Below, in pieces: positions 34,479 through 43,889 of a stretch of 64,000 nucleotides of DNA (position 1 is the stretch's first letter; each line of letters opens with the position of its first letter). The translations under genes and the position numbers were made by a program. Origin of the DNA: JAYWXI01 sp036016955 (GTDB lineage: Bacteria; Bacteroidota; Bacteroidia; Flavobacteriales; Weeksellaceae). A model generated the notes under the pieces. The model had not been told where the DNA came from, searched no databases, and saw only the letters and a list, made by a program, of their open reading frames with translations. The stretch is taken from the NCBI RefSeq assembly GCF_036016955.1, contig NZ_JAYWXI010000004.1, forward strand, positions 151,970 through 215,969, read 5' to 3'.

Positions 34479-35330
34479 ATGCCCAAAAACAGACGTCTCG
34501 TCGAAATCGTCATCCTCTCGGACATTCATCTCGGGACCTACGGTTGCCACGCTACTGAACTTTTAGCCTACCTAAAAAGCATCCATCCTGAACTCTTAAT
34601 TCTCAATGGAGATATTATTGACGGCTGGGCCTTTAGCAAAAATTATTTCCCCAATGCCCATATGGCCGTGCTAAGCGAATTATTCAAGATGATGAAAAAG
34701 GGAACCCGTATCGTCTATATCACGGGAAATCACGACGAATTCCTACGCAAATACACCGACATGGAAGTAGGCAACCTCCTGCTGACCGACAAATACCTCT
34801 TCCAAATCGGAGGAAAATCCCACTGGGTTTTTCATGGCGACATCTTCGATTACACCACCAAGGGAAGCGCTAAAATTATCGCTAAAATCGGAGGCTGGGG
34901 GTACGACTGGCTCATTTTAGCCGGACGCGCCGTGAATTGGGGATTAAAACTCTTTGGACGCCCCAAAGTTTCCCTCTCGAAAAAAATAAAAAACTCGGTA
35001 AAAAAAGCCGTAAAATTCATCTCCGATTTTGAAGAAAAAGCCATCGAACTGGCCATCGACCATCGCTACGATTGCGTCATTTGCGGACACATCCACCAAC
35101 CCACCGACAAAACCGTAAGCACCGCCAAAGGCAGCGTGCGCTACCTCAACACCGGAGATTGGATCGAAAACCTCTCCTGGCTGGAATACCATAACGGCGA
35201 ATGGAAACTGAAATTTTACGAAGACGACCATTACGAAAAGCCCGCAATCGAAACCAAAAACATTCGCGCCAACACGGAAGCAATGGTTTTACCAAAAGAA
35301 TTAACGGCCCTCAACTTCGTTAAACCATAG
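34479..35330 (+). CDS. LpxH-like UDP-2,3-diacylglucosamine diphosphatase family metallophosphoesterase
   Basis: 283 aa calcineurin-like phosphoesterase. Metal motifs: SDIHLGTYGC (about residue 12), NGDIIDGW, ITGNHDEF (about 88), FHGDIFD and CGHIHQPT (about 203). These fit the YbbF/LpxH group that hydrolyses UDP-2,3-diacylglucosamine in lipid A synthesis. A Lys-rich amphipathic insert (KIKNSVKKAVKF) could contact the membrane. It is longer than E. coli LpxH (240 aa), so the exact substrate is not certain. It is convergent with bioB. Confidence 0.8.
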   Translation: MPKNRRLVEIVILSDIHLGTYGCHATELLAYLKSIHPELLILNGDIIDGWAFSKNYFPNAHMAVLSELFKMMKKGTRIVYITGNHDEFLRKYTDMEVGNLLLTDKYLFQIGGKSHWVFHGDIFDYTTKGSAKIIAKIGGWGYDWLILAGRAVNWGLKLFGRPKVSLSKKIKNSVKKAVKFISDFEEKAIELAIDHRYDCVICGHIHQPTDKTVSTAKGSVRYLNTGDWIENLSWLEYHNGEWKLKFYEDDHYEKPAIETKNIRANTEAMVLPKELTALNFVKP

Positions 35331-35346
35331 AGCAAAAACCAATGCC

Positions 35347-36438
35347 CTATGATTTTCGCAGCTCCTTGGCTTTTTCCTTGGCAGCCTCGTTTCTTTCAAT
35401 TTTATGATCGGGTCTGGTCCACTTGGGGTTCTCTCCCAAAGGGCAAATTTGGCTGTCCTCCTTCTCTACCACTTCTCTTTTCGGATGTTTTTCGAACGGA
35501 GTTTGAGGTTTAATCCCCAATTGTTCAAAAAGTTTTCGGTCTTCGTTCACATCCGGATTGGGCGTCGTCAAAAGCTTATCCCCCGCAAAAATGGAATTGG
35601 CTCCCGCCAAAAAGCAAAGCGCCTGCCCCTCGTTGGAAAGCCCCGTCCTACCCGCCGAAAGGCGAACCTGAGTCTTAGGCAAAACGATACGGGCCGTGGC
35701 AACCATACGCACAAATTCAAAAATATCTACCGGTTCCTCATTCTCCATAGGAGTCCCTTCCACCGCTACCAAAGCATTAATCGGAACGGATTCCGGCTGA
35801 GGCGTCATGTTCGCTAAGACCTTCAACATTCCGCAGCGGTCTTCAATACTCTCGCCCATGCCAATAATCCCCCCCGAACAAAGCGTAATAGAAGTTTTCC
35901 TGACGTTATCAATCGTTTCCAGACGATCTTCGAATGCCCGGGTCGAAATGACTTCTTTATAATACTCCTCCGAACTGTCAATGTTATGGTTATAGGCATA
36001 AAGCCCCGCTTCTTCCAAACGTTTGGCCTGATTCTCGGTAAGCATTCCCAACGTACAACAAACCTCCATGTCCAACTTGGTCACTTCCCGAACCATATCC
36101 AATACCTGATCGAACTCCGGACCATCTTTAACATTCCGCCAAGCCGCTCCCAAGCACACCCTGGAAATACCATTGGCTTTCGCTCTTAGCGCCTGAGCCT
36201 TCACTTGGTGAACCGGAAGCAAATCGTGGATTTTCACTTCCGTATGGTAACGCGCCGCTTGAGGACAGTAGCCACAATCTTCGGGACAACCGCCCGTCTT
36301 TACGGAAATCAGAGAAGAAATCTGAACCTTATTAGGGTCATGATAGGTGCGATGCACCTGAGCCGCCTGAAACACCAAATCCAAAAACGGCTGGTGGTAA
36401 ATATCTAGAATCTCTTGCGTTGTCCACGTCTTGCTCAT
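35347..36438 (-). CDS. bioB: Biotin synthase
   Basis: 363 aa radical-SAM enzyme that inserts sulfur into dethiobiotin. The SAM cluster is bound by CPEDCGYC (Cys51, 55, 58); further family residues occur in CCTLGMLT, YNHNIDSS and RLSAGR (ligand Arg for the 2Fe-2S cluster). The C-terminus after FEQLGIKPQTP is extended by about 45 charged residues, as often in Bacteroidota. No other biotin genes are nearby. Its own -7 box lies at 36463-36470. Confidence 0.96.
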   Translation of the reverse strand: MSKTWTTQEILDIYHQPFLDLVFQAAQVHRTYHDPNKVQISSLISVKTGGCPEDCGYCPQAARYHTEVKIHDLLPVHQVKAQALRAKANGISRVCLGAAWRNVKDGPEFDQVLDMVREVTKLDMEVCCTLGMLTENQAKRLEEAGLYAYNHNIDSSEEYYKEVISTRAFEDRLETIDNVRKTSITLCSGGIIGMGESIEDRCGMLKVLANMTPQPESVPINALVAVEGTPMENEEPVDIFEFVRMVATARIVLPKTQVRLSAGRTGLSNEGQALCFLAGANSIFAGDKLLTTPNPDVNEDRKLFEQLGIKPQTPFEKHPKREVVEKEDSQICPLGENPKWTRPDHKIERNEAAKEKAKELRKS

Positions 36439-36462
36439 AATACTCTAAAATTTGAAAGAAGT

Positions 36463-36470
36463 CAAAAATA
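36463..36470 (-). promoter_or_regulatory. -7 promoter box for bioB
   Basis: TATTTTTG on the minus strand, 24 bases before the bioB ATG. No BirA-type dyad is evident next to it. Confidence 0.5.
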
Positions 36471-36533
36471 CGGAAAAAAGACGGAGTAAAACCTCTTTTT
36501 CCTCAAAATTAGGTCTGTTTCAATGATCTCAGC

Positions 36534-37595
36534 CTATCTTCGGTTATTCTTAAGAAAAGCATCCCAGCCCTGCGCCGTCAGTTCGGCTAATTCGCCGCTT
36601 CCCGCCAAAACCATATGGTTGCCTTGCTCTGCTTCCACCGCATGGCCAATCACCGTAAAATCCAAATGCCCCTTGATTTTTTCGTAATCCGCCGCCGAAA
36701 TGGTCATTAATAATTCGTAATCTTCACCTCCCGAAAGAGCCGCCATCACCGGGTTAAGGTTAAATTCCTCGGCCGTGGCAAAAGTCAGCGGATCAATCGG
36801 AATTTTGTCTTCATACAAACGGAACCCCACTCCGCTTTGGTCCGAAAGATGTAAAATCTCGGAAGCCAAACCGTCCGAAACATCTATCATAGCCGTAGGT
36901 CGAACCCCCAACGCTTCCAAAATAGGTTTGATATCCGTGCGAGCCTCCGGCTTAAGCTGACGTTCCAAAATATAATCGTACCCGTTCATTTCCGGCTGCA
37001 TATTAGGATTGGCCAAAAACACCGCATGCTCCCTTTCCAAAATCTGAAGCCCCATGTAAGCACCGCCCAAATCGCCTGTCACCACAAGTAAATCGCCGGC
37101 TTTTGCTCCGCTCCGCCGAACCAGATTAACCTCATCCTCCAAGCCCAAAGCCATAATACTCATCACCAACCCCGAATTAGAACTCGTGGTATCCCCACCA
37201 ACCAAATCCACCCCGTAACGTTTACAAGCCAAAGCAATCCCTTCATAAATCTCTTCCAAAGCCTCCACCGGAAAACGATTCGAAACCGCAAGCGATACCA
37301 AAATCTGAGTGGGCAAAGCATTCATAGCCGCCACATCGCTAAGGTTCGTTACAACCGCCTTATAGCCCAAATGTTTCAAAGGAACATACCCCAAATTAAA
37401 ATGCACCCCTTCCGCCAAAACATCCGTCGTAACCACCACTTTTTTCGTAGCCGCATCAATGATTGCCGCATCATCGCCAATCCCCAAAAAAGACGACGAA
37501 TTATTTAAACTAAATCTTTCGGTTAAATGTTTTATCAATCCGAATTCGCCCAAGGATGAAATCGGCGTCAACTGAGGATTTTTATCTTCAAGCAT
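36534..37595 (-). CDS. thiL: Thiamine-phosphate kinase
   Basis: 353 aa. It phosphorylates thiamine monophosphate to the active diphosphate. Motifs: SFLGIGDDAAIID (about residue 36), VVTTDVLAEGVHFN (about 54), LVGGDTTSS (about 134), DVSDGLASE (about 240) and LSGGEDYELLM (about 287). It follows the thioesterase gene by 31 bases on the minus strand and is probably co-transcribed. No thiamine riboswitch is visible. Confidence 0.95.
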   Translation of the reverse strand: MLEDKNPQLTPISSLGEFGLIKHLTERFSLNNSSSFLGIGDDAAIIDAATKKVVVTTDVLAEGVHFNLGYVPLKHLGYKAVVTNLSDVAAMNALPTQILVSLAVSNRFPVEALEEIYEGIALACKRYGVDLVGGDTTSSNSGLVMSIMALGLEDEVNLVRRSGAKAGDLLVVTGDLGGAYMGLQILEREHAVFLANPNMQPEMNGYDYILERQLKPEARTDIKPILEALGVRPTAMIDVSDGLASEILHLSDQSGVGFRLYEDKIPIDPLTFATAEEFNLNPVMAALSGGEDYELLMTISAADYEKIKGHLDFTVIGHAVEAEQGNHMVLAGSGELAELTAQGWDAFLKNNRR

Positions 37596-37626
37596 GGTAA
37601 TATGCGTTTTTTACGTTTTTAAAAAA

Positions 37627-38136
37627 TCAATTTTCTTCTCCCGATCCCCAAAAACCAGCCTCCAAGTTTTCAGGACGAAAAGGAAGGTTCCTAAGATCCT
37701 CCTTCGTTAAAATCGCCCGATCTTCGGATTGATACCTCTCGATAATCTCCATAATATCCTGTGGCGGTGTAGTCGATTTGCGAAGCATCATATCAATCCA
37801 AACACCCGTAGCCTCAGCCGTTGCGCAATGCGTACCATCTTCCAAATAAAACTTATGTAAAAAACGGTAAATCCCACCATCTTCCGATAATCCGCTAATT
37901 TCAACCCCGACATAAACCTTCTGCCCATGGTATATCTCTTTGAAAAAAGAATACCTCTCGTGCAAAACAACCGGACCAATCCCCCAACGATGAAGAGCCG
38001 AAAGACCGATCTTATGCTTCTCCATAAACGCCATTCGGGTTTGGGCACAATATTCCACATAGGTGGAGTTAGCAAGATGGCGGTTGGCATCAATATCGCT
38101 CCAACGCACCTCAAACGGATGATAGTAGACTGACAT
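37627..38136 (-). CDS. Hot-dog acyl-CoA thioesterase (4HBT/YbgC-type)
   Basis: 169 aa. The active-site segment RWSDIDANRHLANSTYVEYC holds the catalytic Asp and Asn-His pattern of the 4-hydroxybenzoyl-CoA thioesterase family. Later YVGVEISGLSEDGGIYRFLH and CATAEATGVWID are typical core strands. It hydrolyses acyl-CoA thioesters; the substrate is not predictable. It is divergent from the HI0933-type flavoprotein gene and shares a mirrored promoter region with it. Confidence 0.9.
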   Translation of the reverse strand: MSVYYHPFEVRWSDIDANRHLANSTYVEYCAQTRMAFMEKHKIGLSALHRWGIGPVVLHERYSFFKEIYHGQKVYVGVEISGLSEDGGIYRFLHKFYLEDGTHCATAEATGVWIDMMLRKSTTPPQDIMEIIERYQSEDRAILTKEDLRNLPFRPENLEAGFWGSGEEN

Positions 38137-38170
38137 TACAAGTAAAATTTACGCTTAAATATTTTGCCGC

Positions 38171-38178
38171 CAAAAATA
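38171..38178 (-). promoter_or_regulatory. -7 promoter box for the thioesterase-thiL unit
   Basis: TATTTTTG on the minus strand, 34 bases before the thioesterase ATG. It is one arm of the perfect inverted repeat 38171-38180 / 38204-38213. Confidence 0.5.
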
Positions 38179-38205
38179 CGGATTAAACATGGTTTTAAAA
38201 AATCG

Positions 38206-38213
38206 TATTTTTG
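38206..38213 (+). promoter_or_regulatory. -7 promoter box for the HI0933-type gene
   Basis: TATTTTTG on the plus strand, 46 bases before the ATG. It is the mirror arm of the minus-strand box at 38171-38178. Confidence 0.5.
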
Positions 38214-38259
38214 CCCCTCAACGACCGAGAGCCGCCTCTCGATTACAACACCCAACCTC

Positions 38260-39477
38260 ATGCAAAAAAAACAAGTCATCATTATCGGCGGCGGTGCAGC
38301 CGGCTTTTTTACCGCAGCCAATTTGGACGAAAACAAATACCACGTTACCATTTTGGAACAAAACAGCAACGTCCTGCAAAAAGTAAAAATCTCCGGAGGC
38401 GGACGGTGCAACGTCTCTCACGCCTGTTTCGATCCGATGGAACTCGCCCGATTTTACCCCCGAGGAAACAAAGAACTCATCAGCGTGTTTTCCAAATTTC
38501 AACCCGGCGATACCATGGCTTGGTTTGAAGAAAGAAACGTCACCCTTAAAATCGAAAAAGATCAGCGGCTATTCCCCGAAAGCAATTCTTCGCAAACCAT
38601 CATCGATGCTTTTCTGAAAGAAGTCGAAAAGAAGAAATTCGATATCAGACCCAAAACCACCGTAAAAGCCATCCTAAAAGAAGAAAACAACTACCGCATA
38701 GAAACCAATCAAACCCATTATCACGCCGATATCATTGTCTTCACAACCGGTAGCTCTCCAAAATCCCTCAACATACTCAAAACACTGGGCCATCGCATTG
38801 TGGACGGCGTCCCCTCGCTTTTCACCTTCAACATCAAAGACCCCTTACTGGAAGGACTATCCGGCACCAGTTTTGAGCACGCCGAAATCAACCTCCCGCA
38901 ATTCAAAGCCGAGGAAAGCGGGCCTTTACTCATCACCCACTGGGGACTTTCCGGCCCAGCCATATTGAAACTATCCGCTTGGCAAGCCTTAAATTTGGCC
39001 GCCGTCAATTACCGATTCGAAATCGAAGTAAATTTTATTTCTCAAACCGAAGCCCAAGCCGAGACCCTTTGGGAAGATTACCGCGAAAAACACCCTAAAA
39101 AAACAATCGGCCAAGCCAAAATCTACGGCCTAACCAATCGGTTTTGGAATAAACTCTTGGAAATTTCGGAGGTAAACCCCAATAAACCCTTGGCCCAAAT
39201 AGACAAAAAAGAAAAACAATCCCTACTGAAAAACCTTTGCCGGAAAAGATTTACCGTAACCGGAAAATCCACATTCAAAGAAGAATTCGTAACCGCCGGC
39301 GGTGTGGAACTAAAGGAAATTAATTTCAAAACCATGGCCTCCAAAATTCTGGACAATTTCTACATTGCCGGAGAAGTCCTCAATATCGATGCCGTGACGG
39401 GAGGGTTTAACTTCCAAGCCTGCTGGAGTGAAGCCTGGCTCATCGCCCAAGACCTTAACGGAAAAACGGAAAATTAG
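38260..39477 (+). CDS. HI0933/BaiN-family FAD-dependent oxidoreductase
   Basis: 405 aa from ATG 38260; the reading could extend upstream to 38164 but that would run through the promoter. An N-terminal FAD-binding [10 protein letters not shown] (about residue 10), the family mark [15 protein letters not shown] (about 45), and a C-terminal [19 protein letters not shown] with [19 protein letters not shown] that closes the FAD site. The reaction in this lineage is not known. Its stop overlaps the convergent mnmA stop by 4 bases. Confidence 0.92.
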   Translation: MQKKQVIIIGGGAAGFFTAANLDENKYHVTILEQNSNVLQKVKISGGGRCNVSHACFDPMELARFYPRGNKELISVFSKFQPGDTMAWFEERNVTLKIEKDQRLFPESNSSQTIIDAFLKEVEKKKFDIRPKTTVKAILKEENNYRIETNQTHYHADIIVFTTGSSPKSLNILKTLGHRIVDGVPSLFTFNIKDPLLEGLSGTSFEHAEINLPQFKAEESGPLLITHWGLSGPAILKLSAWQALNLAAVNYRFEIEVNFISQTEAQAETLWEDYREKHPKKTIGQAKIYGLTNRFWNKLLEISEVNPNKPLAQIDKKEKQSLLKNLCRKRFTVTGKSTFKEEFVTAGGVELKEINFKTMASKILDNFYIAGEVLNIDAVTGGFNFQACWSEAWLIAQDLNGKTEN

Positions 39478-40661
39478 GCAATCACCCCACTCCCCAAAAG
39501 TTCGTCCCCGTCATACCACGCTGCGAACTGCCCCTCCGCAATCGCCGATTGGGGCGTTTCAAATTCGATATACAACGCCTCTTCAAACTGATACAAAACC
39601 GCTTTTTCCAACGGTTGGCGATACCTTATGCGGGCCATAACCTCCTTACACTGCCCATTCGCCAAACGCAAATCTTCCCGAACCCAATGAACGTCCTCAC
39701 GCTCAATTTTCAACGCCGAACGGTACAGCCCCGGAAACGAATGCCCCTCACCCACAAATAAAAGATTCTGAGACATATCTCTGGACACGATAAAACAGCT
39801 TTCCTTATGCCCCCCAATTCCCAAACCTTTACTTTGGCCAATGGTATAATACTGCGCCCCCTGATGCTTGCCGATAACCTTTCCGTCTTCTCTTTTGTAC
39901 CTGATTTTTGAAGCTTTATAAGCCAGCTCCTGCTCCTTGGTTTCAAACTCAGGCATCGGTTTGGAAAACGCCTCAAAATCCCTGAAGATTTCGACAATTT
40001 CACCCTCTTTAGGTTTTAGTTGCTGCTTCAGAAACTCGGGAAGACTCACCTTACCAATAAAGCACAACCCTTGGGAATCTTTCTTCTCCGCCGTCACCAA
40101 CCCCAATTGCTTGGCAATTGCTCTGACCTCAAGCTTAGTAAGCTCACCTATCGGAAACAGAGCCTTAGAAAGCTGCTTCTGACTAAGCTGACACAAAAAA
40201 TAACTTTGATCCTTATTGGCATCTTTTCCCGCCAAAAGACGATACACCTCCTGTCCTCGCTCATCCGAAAAGGCTTCCACCCTTGCATAATGCCCCGTGG
40301 CCACCTTATCCGCTCCCAAAGAAAGCGCCGTTTCCAAAAACACATCAAATTTCACCTCCCGATTACAAAGCACGTCGGGATTGGGTGTTCGGCCTTTTTC
40401 ATACTCCGAAAACATATAATCGACAATTCGCTCCTTATACAAATCGCTCATGTCAATCACCTGAAAAGGAATCCCGAGCTTCTGAGCCACCATCAAAGCA
40501 TCATTACTGTCCTCAATCCAAGGGCATTCGTCCTCCAAAGTCACGGAAGCATCATTCCAATTTCTCATAAAAAGACCAATGACTTCATGCCCCTGTTGCT
40601 GGAGCAGGTAAGCCGCCACAGACGAGTCCACCCCGCCGGAAAGCCCTACGACAATTTTCAT
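39474..40661 (-). CDS. mnmA: tRNA-specific 2-thiouridylase MnmA
   Basis: 395 aa from ATG 40661. It installs 2-thiouridine at U34 of tRNA Lys, Glu and Gln using ATP and persulfide sulfur. PP-loop GLSGGVDSS at residue 6, MRNWND after it, the catalytic Cys pair in [10 protein letters not shown] (about residue 100) and GLCFIGK (about 202), and a C-terminal beta-barrel. A longer in-frame start at 40709 would add 16 residues ([16 protein letters not shown]) not expected in the family, but that reading lies very near the predicted transcript start. A hairpin with a T-run lies in the leader. Confidence 0.95.
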   Translation of the reverse strand: MKIVVGLSGGVDSSVAAYLLQQQGHEVIGLFMRNWNDASVTLEDECPWIEDSNDALMVAQKLGIPFQVIDMSDLYKERIVDYMFSEYEKGRTPNPDVLCNREVKFDVFLETALSLGADKVATGHYARVEAFSDERGQEVYRLLAGKDANKDQSYFLCQLSQKQLSKALFPIGELTKLEVRAIAKQLGLVTAEKKDSQGLCFIGKVSLPEFLKQQLKPKEGEIVEIFRDFEAFSKPMPEFETKEQELAYKASKIRYKREDGKVIGKHQGAQYYTIGQSKGLGIGGHKESCFIVSRDMSQNLLFVGEGHSFPGLYRSALKIEREDVHWVREDLRLANGQCKEVMARIRYRQPLEKAVLYQFEEALYIEFETPQSAIAEGQFAAWYDGDELLGSGVIA

Positions 40662-40682
40662 GTTTTCTACATTTGATGGTTT

Positions 40683-40707
40683 AAAAAAGCCCTTAATTGG
40701 AAAGGGC
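40683..40707 (-). promoter_or_regulatory. Terminator-like hairpin in the mnmA leader
   Basis: On the minus strand GCCCTT (40702-40707), a 7-base loop and AAGGGC (40689-40694), then six T. It sits between the -7 box at 40718-40725 and the mnmA ATG at 40661. No minus-strand gene lies upstream that it could terminate, so it is a candidate attenuator. Confidence 0.5.
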
Positions 40708-40717
40708 ATTGCAGTGG

Positions 40718-40725
40718 CAAAGGTA
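40718..40725 (-). promoter_or_regulatory. -7 promoter box for mnmA
   Basis: TACCTTTG on the minus strand; the expected transcript start is about 40713. No TTG at normal -33 spacing. Confidence 0.5.
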
Positions 40726-40811
40726 CAACTTTCAAGCTATTCCCATAGCCTCCTCACCAAATGGTACAGATTTAGCTGCATGCATCAACATTAAACCCTT
40801 TAACTCCAACA

Positions 40812-41360
40812 ATGAAAAAACAACTCGCCCTGGTAGGCCTGACGGCAACCCTACTCGTAAACGCCCAAATCGGACCCCGTCTTCCTTCCGCCCAAATCGG
40901 CGGAGAAAATTCCCGATGGACAGTCGGAGGATACGCCGGATTGGGAGGCTCCTTCGGCAACAACTGGGGAGGAACCACCGTATACCTCATGCCCCGCCTA
41001 GGGTATATGGCAACCGAAAACCTCGAGACCGGTATAGCCGGAAATCTCACTTGGCAAAACGCCAAATACGCTTCCTCCACCATGGCAGGCATCGGTCCTT
41101 TTGTCAATTACTATTTCGACCGTAGTTTCTATCTCAGCGGGATGTATCAGCATTATTTTTTCAACCAAAAAAACAAACTCACAAACTCAAAATACAGCAA
41201 CGATGAAGCCGCACTCTACCTTGGCGCAGGCTACATGCAACGCATAGGAGGACGAGCCTACATGCAAATTGGAGGAATGTACAACCTCCTCTACAAAAGA
41301 GATCAATCTGTGTTTAGAGGAGCTTTCGTGCCCAACGTGGGCATCGTCTACGGCTTATAG
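40812..41360 (+). CDS. Small outer-membrane beta-barrel protein
   Basis: 182 aa with a signal peptide (MKKQLALVGLTATLLVNA-Q). The mature protein shows about eight amphipathic strands separated by short turns (WTVGGYAGLGGSFG, TTVYLMPRLGYM, NLETGIAGNLTW, FLSGMYQHYFF-like segments), and ends in an aromatic/Leu strand (NVGIVYGL). This fits the OmpW/OmpX-size barrels of Bacteroidota. The function is unknown. It is a single gene diverging from mnmA. Confidence 0.8.
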   Translation: MKKQLALVGLTATLLVNAQIGPRLPSAQIGGENSRWTVGGYAGLGGSFGNNWGGTTVYLMPRLGYMATENLETGIAGNLTWQNAKYASSTMAGIGPFVNYYFDRSFYLSGMYQHYFFNQKNKLTNSKYSNDEAALYLGAGYMQRIGGRAYMQIGGMYNLLYKRDQSVFRGAFVPNVGIVYGL

Positions 41361-41380
41361 CTCTCTTCCAACAAAAGCCA

Positions 41381-41413
41381 AAGGCGGTCGAGGTTTATTA
41401 ACCCGACCGCCTT
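41381..41413. terminator. Stem-loop between convergent genes
   Basis: AAGGCGGTCG (41381-41390) pairs with CGACCGCCTT (41404-41413); an inner GGT/ACC extends the stem after one unpaired A. The T-run is weak on both strands, so efficiency is uncertain. Confidence 0.6.
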
Positions 41414-41444
41414 CCTATTAAAAAACAAATCTGAACTCCACCAA

Positions 41445-41639
41445 TTATCTCAGCGCTAAATATTCCACACCATGGTGCTCTTCCATCGCTTTGGGTTCAG
41501 GAAAATGATAATGATGATCTTCGTAATAAGCCTCCTCGTAACGACCTCGGGAGCACAGTAAGCGGCTTAGAAAAAAAAGCCCCGTCGCCGCCAAAAAACC
41601 CAGTCCCGAAGCAATAATAATCTTCTTTTCGTTTCTCAT
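41445..41639 (-). CDS. Small single-span membrane protein, unrecognised
   Basis: 64 aa. A short basic N-terminus (MRNEKK) precedes a hydrophobic helix (IIIASGLGFLAATGLFFLSRLL, about residues 7-27), followed by a Tyr/Glu/His-rich tail (YEEAYYEDHHYHFPEP). The positive-inside rule suggests the N-terminus is in the cytoplasm or that the helix is an uncleaved anchor. The His-rich tail could bind metal (inference). I do not recognise the family. It is supported by fitting exactly between a terminator-like stem and the next promoter region. Confidence 0.55.
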   Translation of the reverse strand: MRNEKKIIIASGLGFLAATGLFFLSRLLCSRGRYEEAYYEDHHYHFPEPKAMEEHHGVEYLALR

Positions 41640-41725
41640 AACGGTCTATTTCTTTTTGACTTTATAGAAGCAAAGAACATTCCCTTCTCCTTGCTCCTTG
41701 TTTTAATTTTTGTTAAAATTTTCTT

Positions 41726-41733
41726 TAACTTTG
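41726..41733 (+). promoter_or_regulatory. -7 promoter box for the prolyl oligopeptidase
   Basis: TAACTTTG, 17 bases before the ATG. TTG triplets lie 13 and 25 bases upstream, neither ideal. Confidence 0.5.
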
Positions 41734-41750
41734 GAAAAATTGAAATTTCT

Positions 41751-43868
41751 ATGACGTTTAAACATTTAGTTTTATCCGCAGGAGCCGCTTTCCTAACCTC
41801 CTGCGCCTCGCAAAACATGACAAAAAACCATTATCCCGAGACCAAAAAAGTCGATCATAAAGACCTCTATTTCGGAACAAGCGTTAGCGACCCTTACCGG
41901 TGGCTGGAAGACGATCGCGCCGAAGACACCAAAGACTGGGTGCAACGCCAAGTCGCCTTCACCAAAGATTATCTGAGCCAAATCCCCTTCCGGGAAGCCA
42001 TCCGTCAGGAATTAAAGGAAATTTGGAATTACGAAAAAATCTCAGCACCGTTTAAAAGAGGCGACTACACCTACTTCTACAAAAACGACGGACTACAGGC
42101 CCAGTCCGTACTTTATCGAACCGACAAAAACGGACACACGGAAGTTTTTCTGGATCCCAACAAGTTTTCCGAAAAAGGAACCACGTCCCTCTCGGGTGTA
42201 GCATTCAACAAAAAAGGAACCCTCGTGGCTTACTCCATCTCCGAAGGCGGATCCGACTGGAATAAAATCATCATCATGGACGCCGTATCCAAAAAAATAT
42301 TGGACGAGCCCATTGTGTCCAAGTTCAGCGGCGCTTCCTGGTTAGGCGACGAAGGTTTCTTCTACTCCAAATACGACCAGCCAAAGGAAGGCAGCCTACT
42401 CTCCGGACTAACCGACACCCATAAAGTTTATTTTCATAAACTCGGCACCAAAGCTCAGGACGACCAGCTTATCATCGGCGGGGAAAACTTCAAAAGACGA
42501 TACATGAGTTTGGGCGTTTCCGACGACGAACGCTACCAAATCCTAAGCGCTGCTGTCGCTACCAATGGCAACGAACTCTACATTAAAGACACAAAAAATC
42601 CTAACGCCGGCTTTATCGCCATACAGAAAGGGTACGATTACAACACCGATTTTGTAGACTCCAAAGGCGATACCATTTACCTCACCACGGATAAAAACGC
42701 ACCAAATACCAAGTTGGTCAAAACCTCCATCTCCAATCCCACGGTATGGGAAGACGTAATCCCGGAAGCCGAAAACGTACTCACCGTTTCCACCGGCGGC
42801 GGCTACCTTTTTGCCAAGTACATGAAAGATGCCGTATCCTATGTACGCCAGCTGGATTACGACGGAAAACTCATCCGAGAAATTGCTCTCCCCGGAAAAG
42901 GGACTGCCAGTGGGTTTTCAGGAAAAAACACCGAAAAGGAAATCTATTATTCTTTCAGCAACTACGTAACCCCAGGCACCACCTACAAATACAACGTGGA
43001 AACCGGAAAATCCGAAGTTTACAATCGTCCGAAAGTAAAATTCAATCCGGAAGATTATGTCTCCGAACAAGTCTTTTTCACCTCTAAGGACGGCACCAAA
43101 ATACCGATGATGATTTCCTATAAAAAAGGATTGAAAAAAGACGGTAAAAACCCTACCATCCTATACTCTTACGGAGGGTTCAACATCTCACTAACCCCTT
43201 CTTTCTCGGTTGTTAATGCCGTTTGGATGGATAATGGAGGCATCTACGCCGTCCCCAACATCCGAGGCGGAGGCGAATACGGAAAAAAATGGCATGACGC
43301 AGGAACCAAAATGCAGAAAAAAAATGTTTTTGAAGACTTCATTGCCGCAGGAGAATACCTCCAAAACAACGGTTACACTTCTCCAGAATACATGGCTCTT
43401 TCCGGCCGTTCCAACGGCGGACTGCTGGTGGGTGCCACAATGACCATGCACCCCGACTTAGCCAAAGTGGCCTTCCCCGGAGTGGGTGTATTGGATATAC
43501 TGAGATACAACAAATTCACCGCCGGAGCCGGCTGGGCGTACGACTACGGAACCGCCGAAGACAGCAAGGAAATGTTCGAATACCTCTATTCCTACTCGCC
43601 GGTACATCAAGTGAAAAAAGGCGTTTGCTATCCTTCCACCATGATCATCACCAGCGACCATGACGATCGCGTGGTGCCCGCACACTCCTTTAAATTCGGA
43701 GCCGAACTGCAAGAGAAACAATCCTGCCAAAACCCAACCCTCATCAGAATCGAAACCAATGCAGGGCACGGCGCAGGACGAAGCACCGACCAAGTCATCG
43801 GAGAAAATGCCGATCTCTTGAGTTTTGCCCTCTACGAAATGGGAATCCGAAGTCTGAACAAAAAATAA
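41751..43868 (+). CDS. S9 prolyl oligopeptidase, lipoprotein
   Basis: 705 aa from ATG 41751. The N-terminus (MTFKHLVLSAGAAFLTSC) is a lipoprotein signal peptide, so the enzyme is probably membrane-anchored outside the cytoplasm. An N-terminal seven-bladed propeller (DPYRWLEDDRAEDTKDWV start is characteristic) precedes the alpha/beta hydrolase with Ser in GRSNGGLLVGA (about residue 552), Asp in SDHDDRVVP (about 637) and His in NAGHGAGRS (about 671). It cleaves short peptides after proline. Confidence 0.95.
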   Translation: MTFKHLVLSAGAAFLTSCASQNMTKNHYPETKKVDHKDLYFGTSVSDPYRWLEDDRAEDTKDWVQRQVAFTKDYLSQIPFREAIRQELKEIWNYEKISAPFKRGDYTYFYKNDGLQAQSVLYRTDKNGHTEVFLDPNKFSEKGTTSLSGVAFNKKGTLVAYSISEGGSDWNKIIIMDAVSKKILDEPIVSKFSGASWLGDEGFFYSKYDQPKEGSLLSGLTDTHKVYFHKLGTKAQDDQLIIGGENFKRRYMSLGVSDDERYQILSAAVATNGNELYIKDTKNPNAGFIAIQKGYDYNTDFVDSKGDTIYLTTDKNAPNTKLVKTSISNPTVWEDVIPEAENVLTVSTGGGYLFAKYMKDAVSYVRQLDYDGKLIREIALPGKGTASGFSGKNTEKEIYYSFSNYVTPGTTYKYNVETGKSEVYNRPKVKFNPEDYVSEQVFFTSKDGTKIPMMISYKKGLKKDGKNPTILYSYGGFNISLTPSFSVVNAVWMDNGGIYAVPNIRGGGEYGKKWHDAGTKMQKKNVFEDFIAAGEYLQNNGYTSPEYMALSGRSNGGLLVGATMTMHPDLAKVAFPGVGVLDILRYNKFTAGAGWAYDYGTAEDSKEMFEYLYSYSPVHQVKKGVCYPSTMIITSDHDDRVVPAHSFKFGAELQEKQSCQNPTLIRIETNAGHGAGRSTDQVIGENADLLSFALYEMGIRSLNKK

Positions 43869-43889
43869 AGCGAAACCTCATCGCTTACC

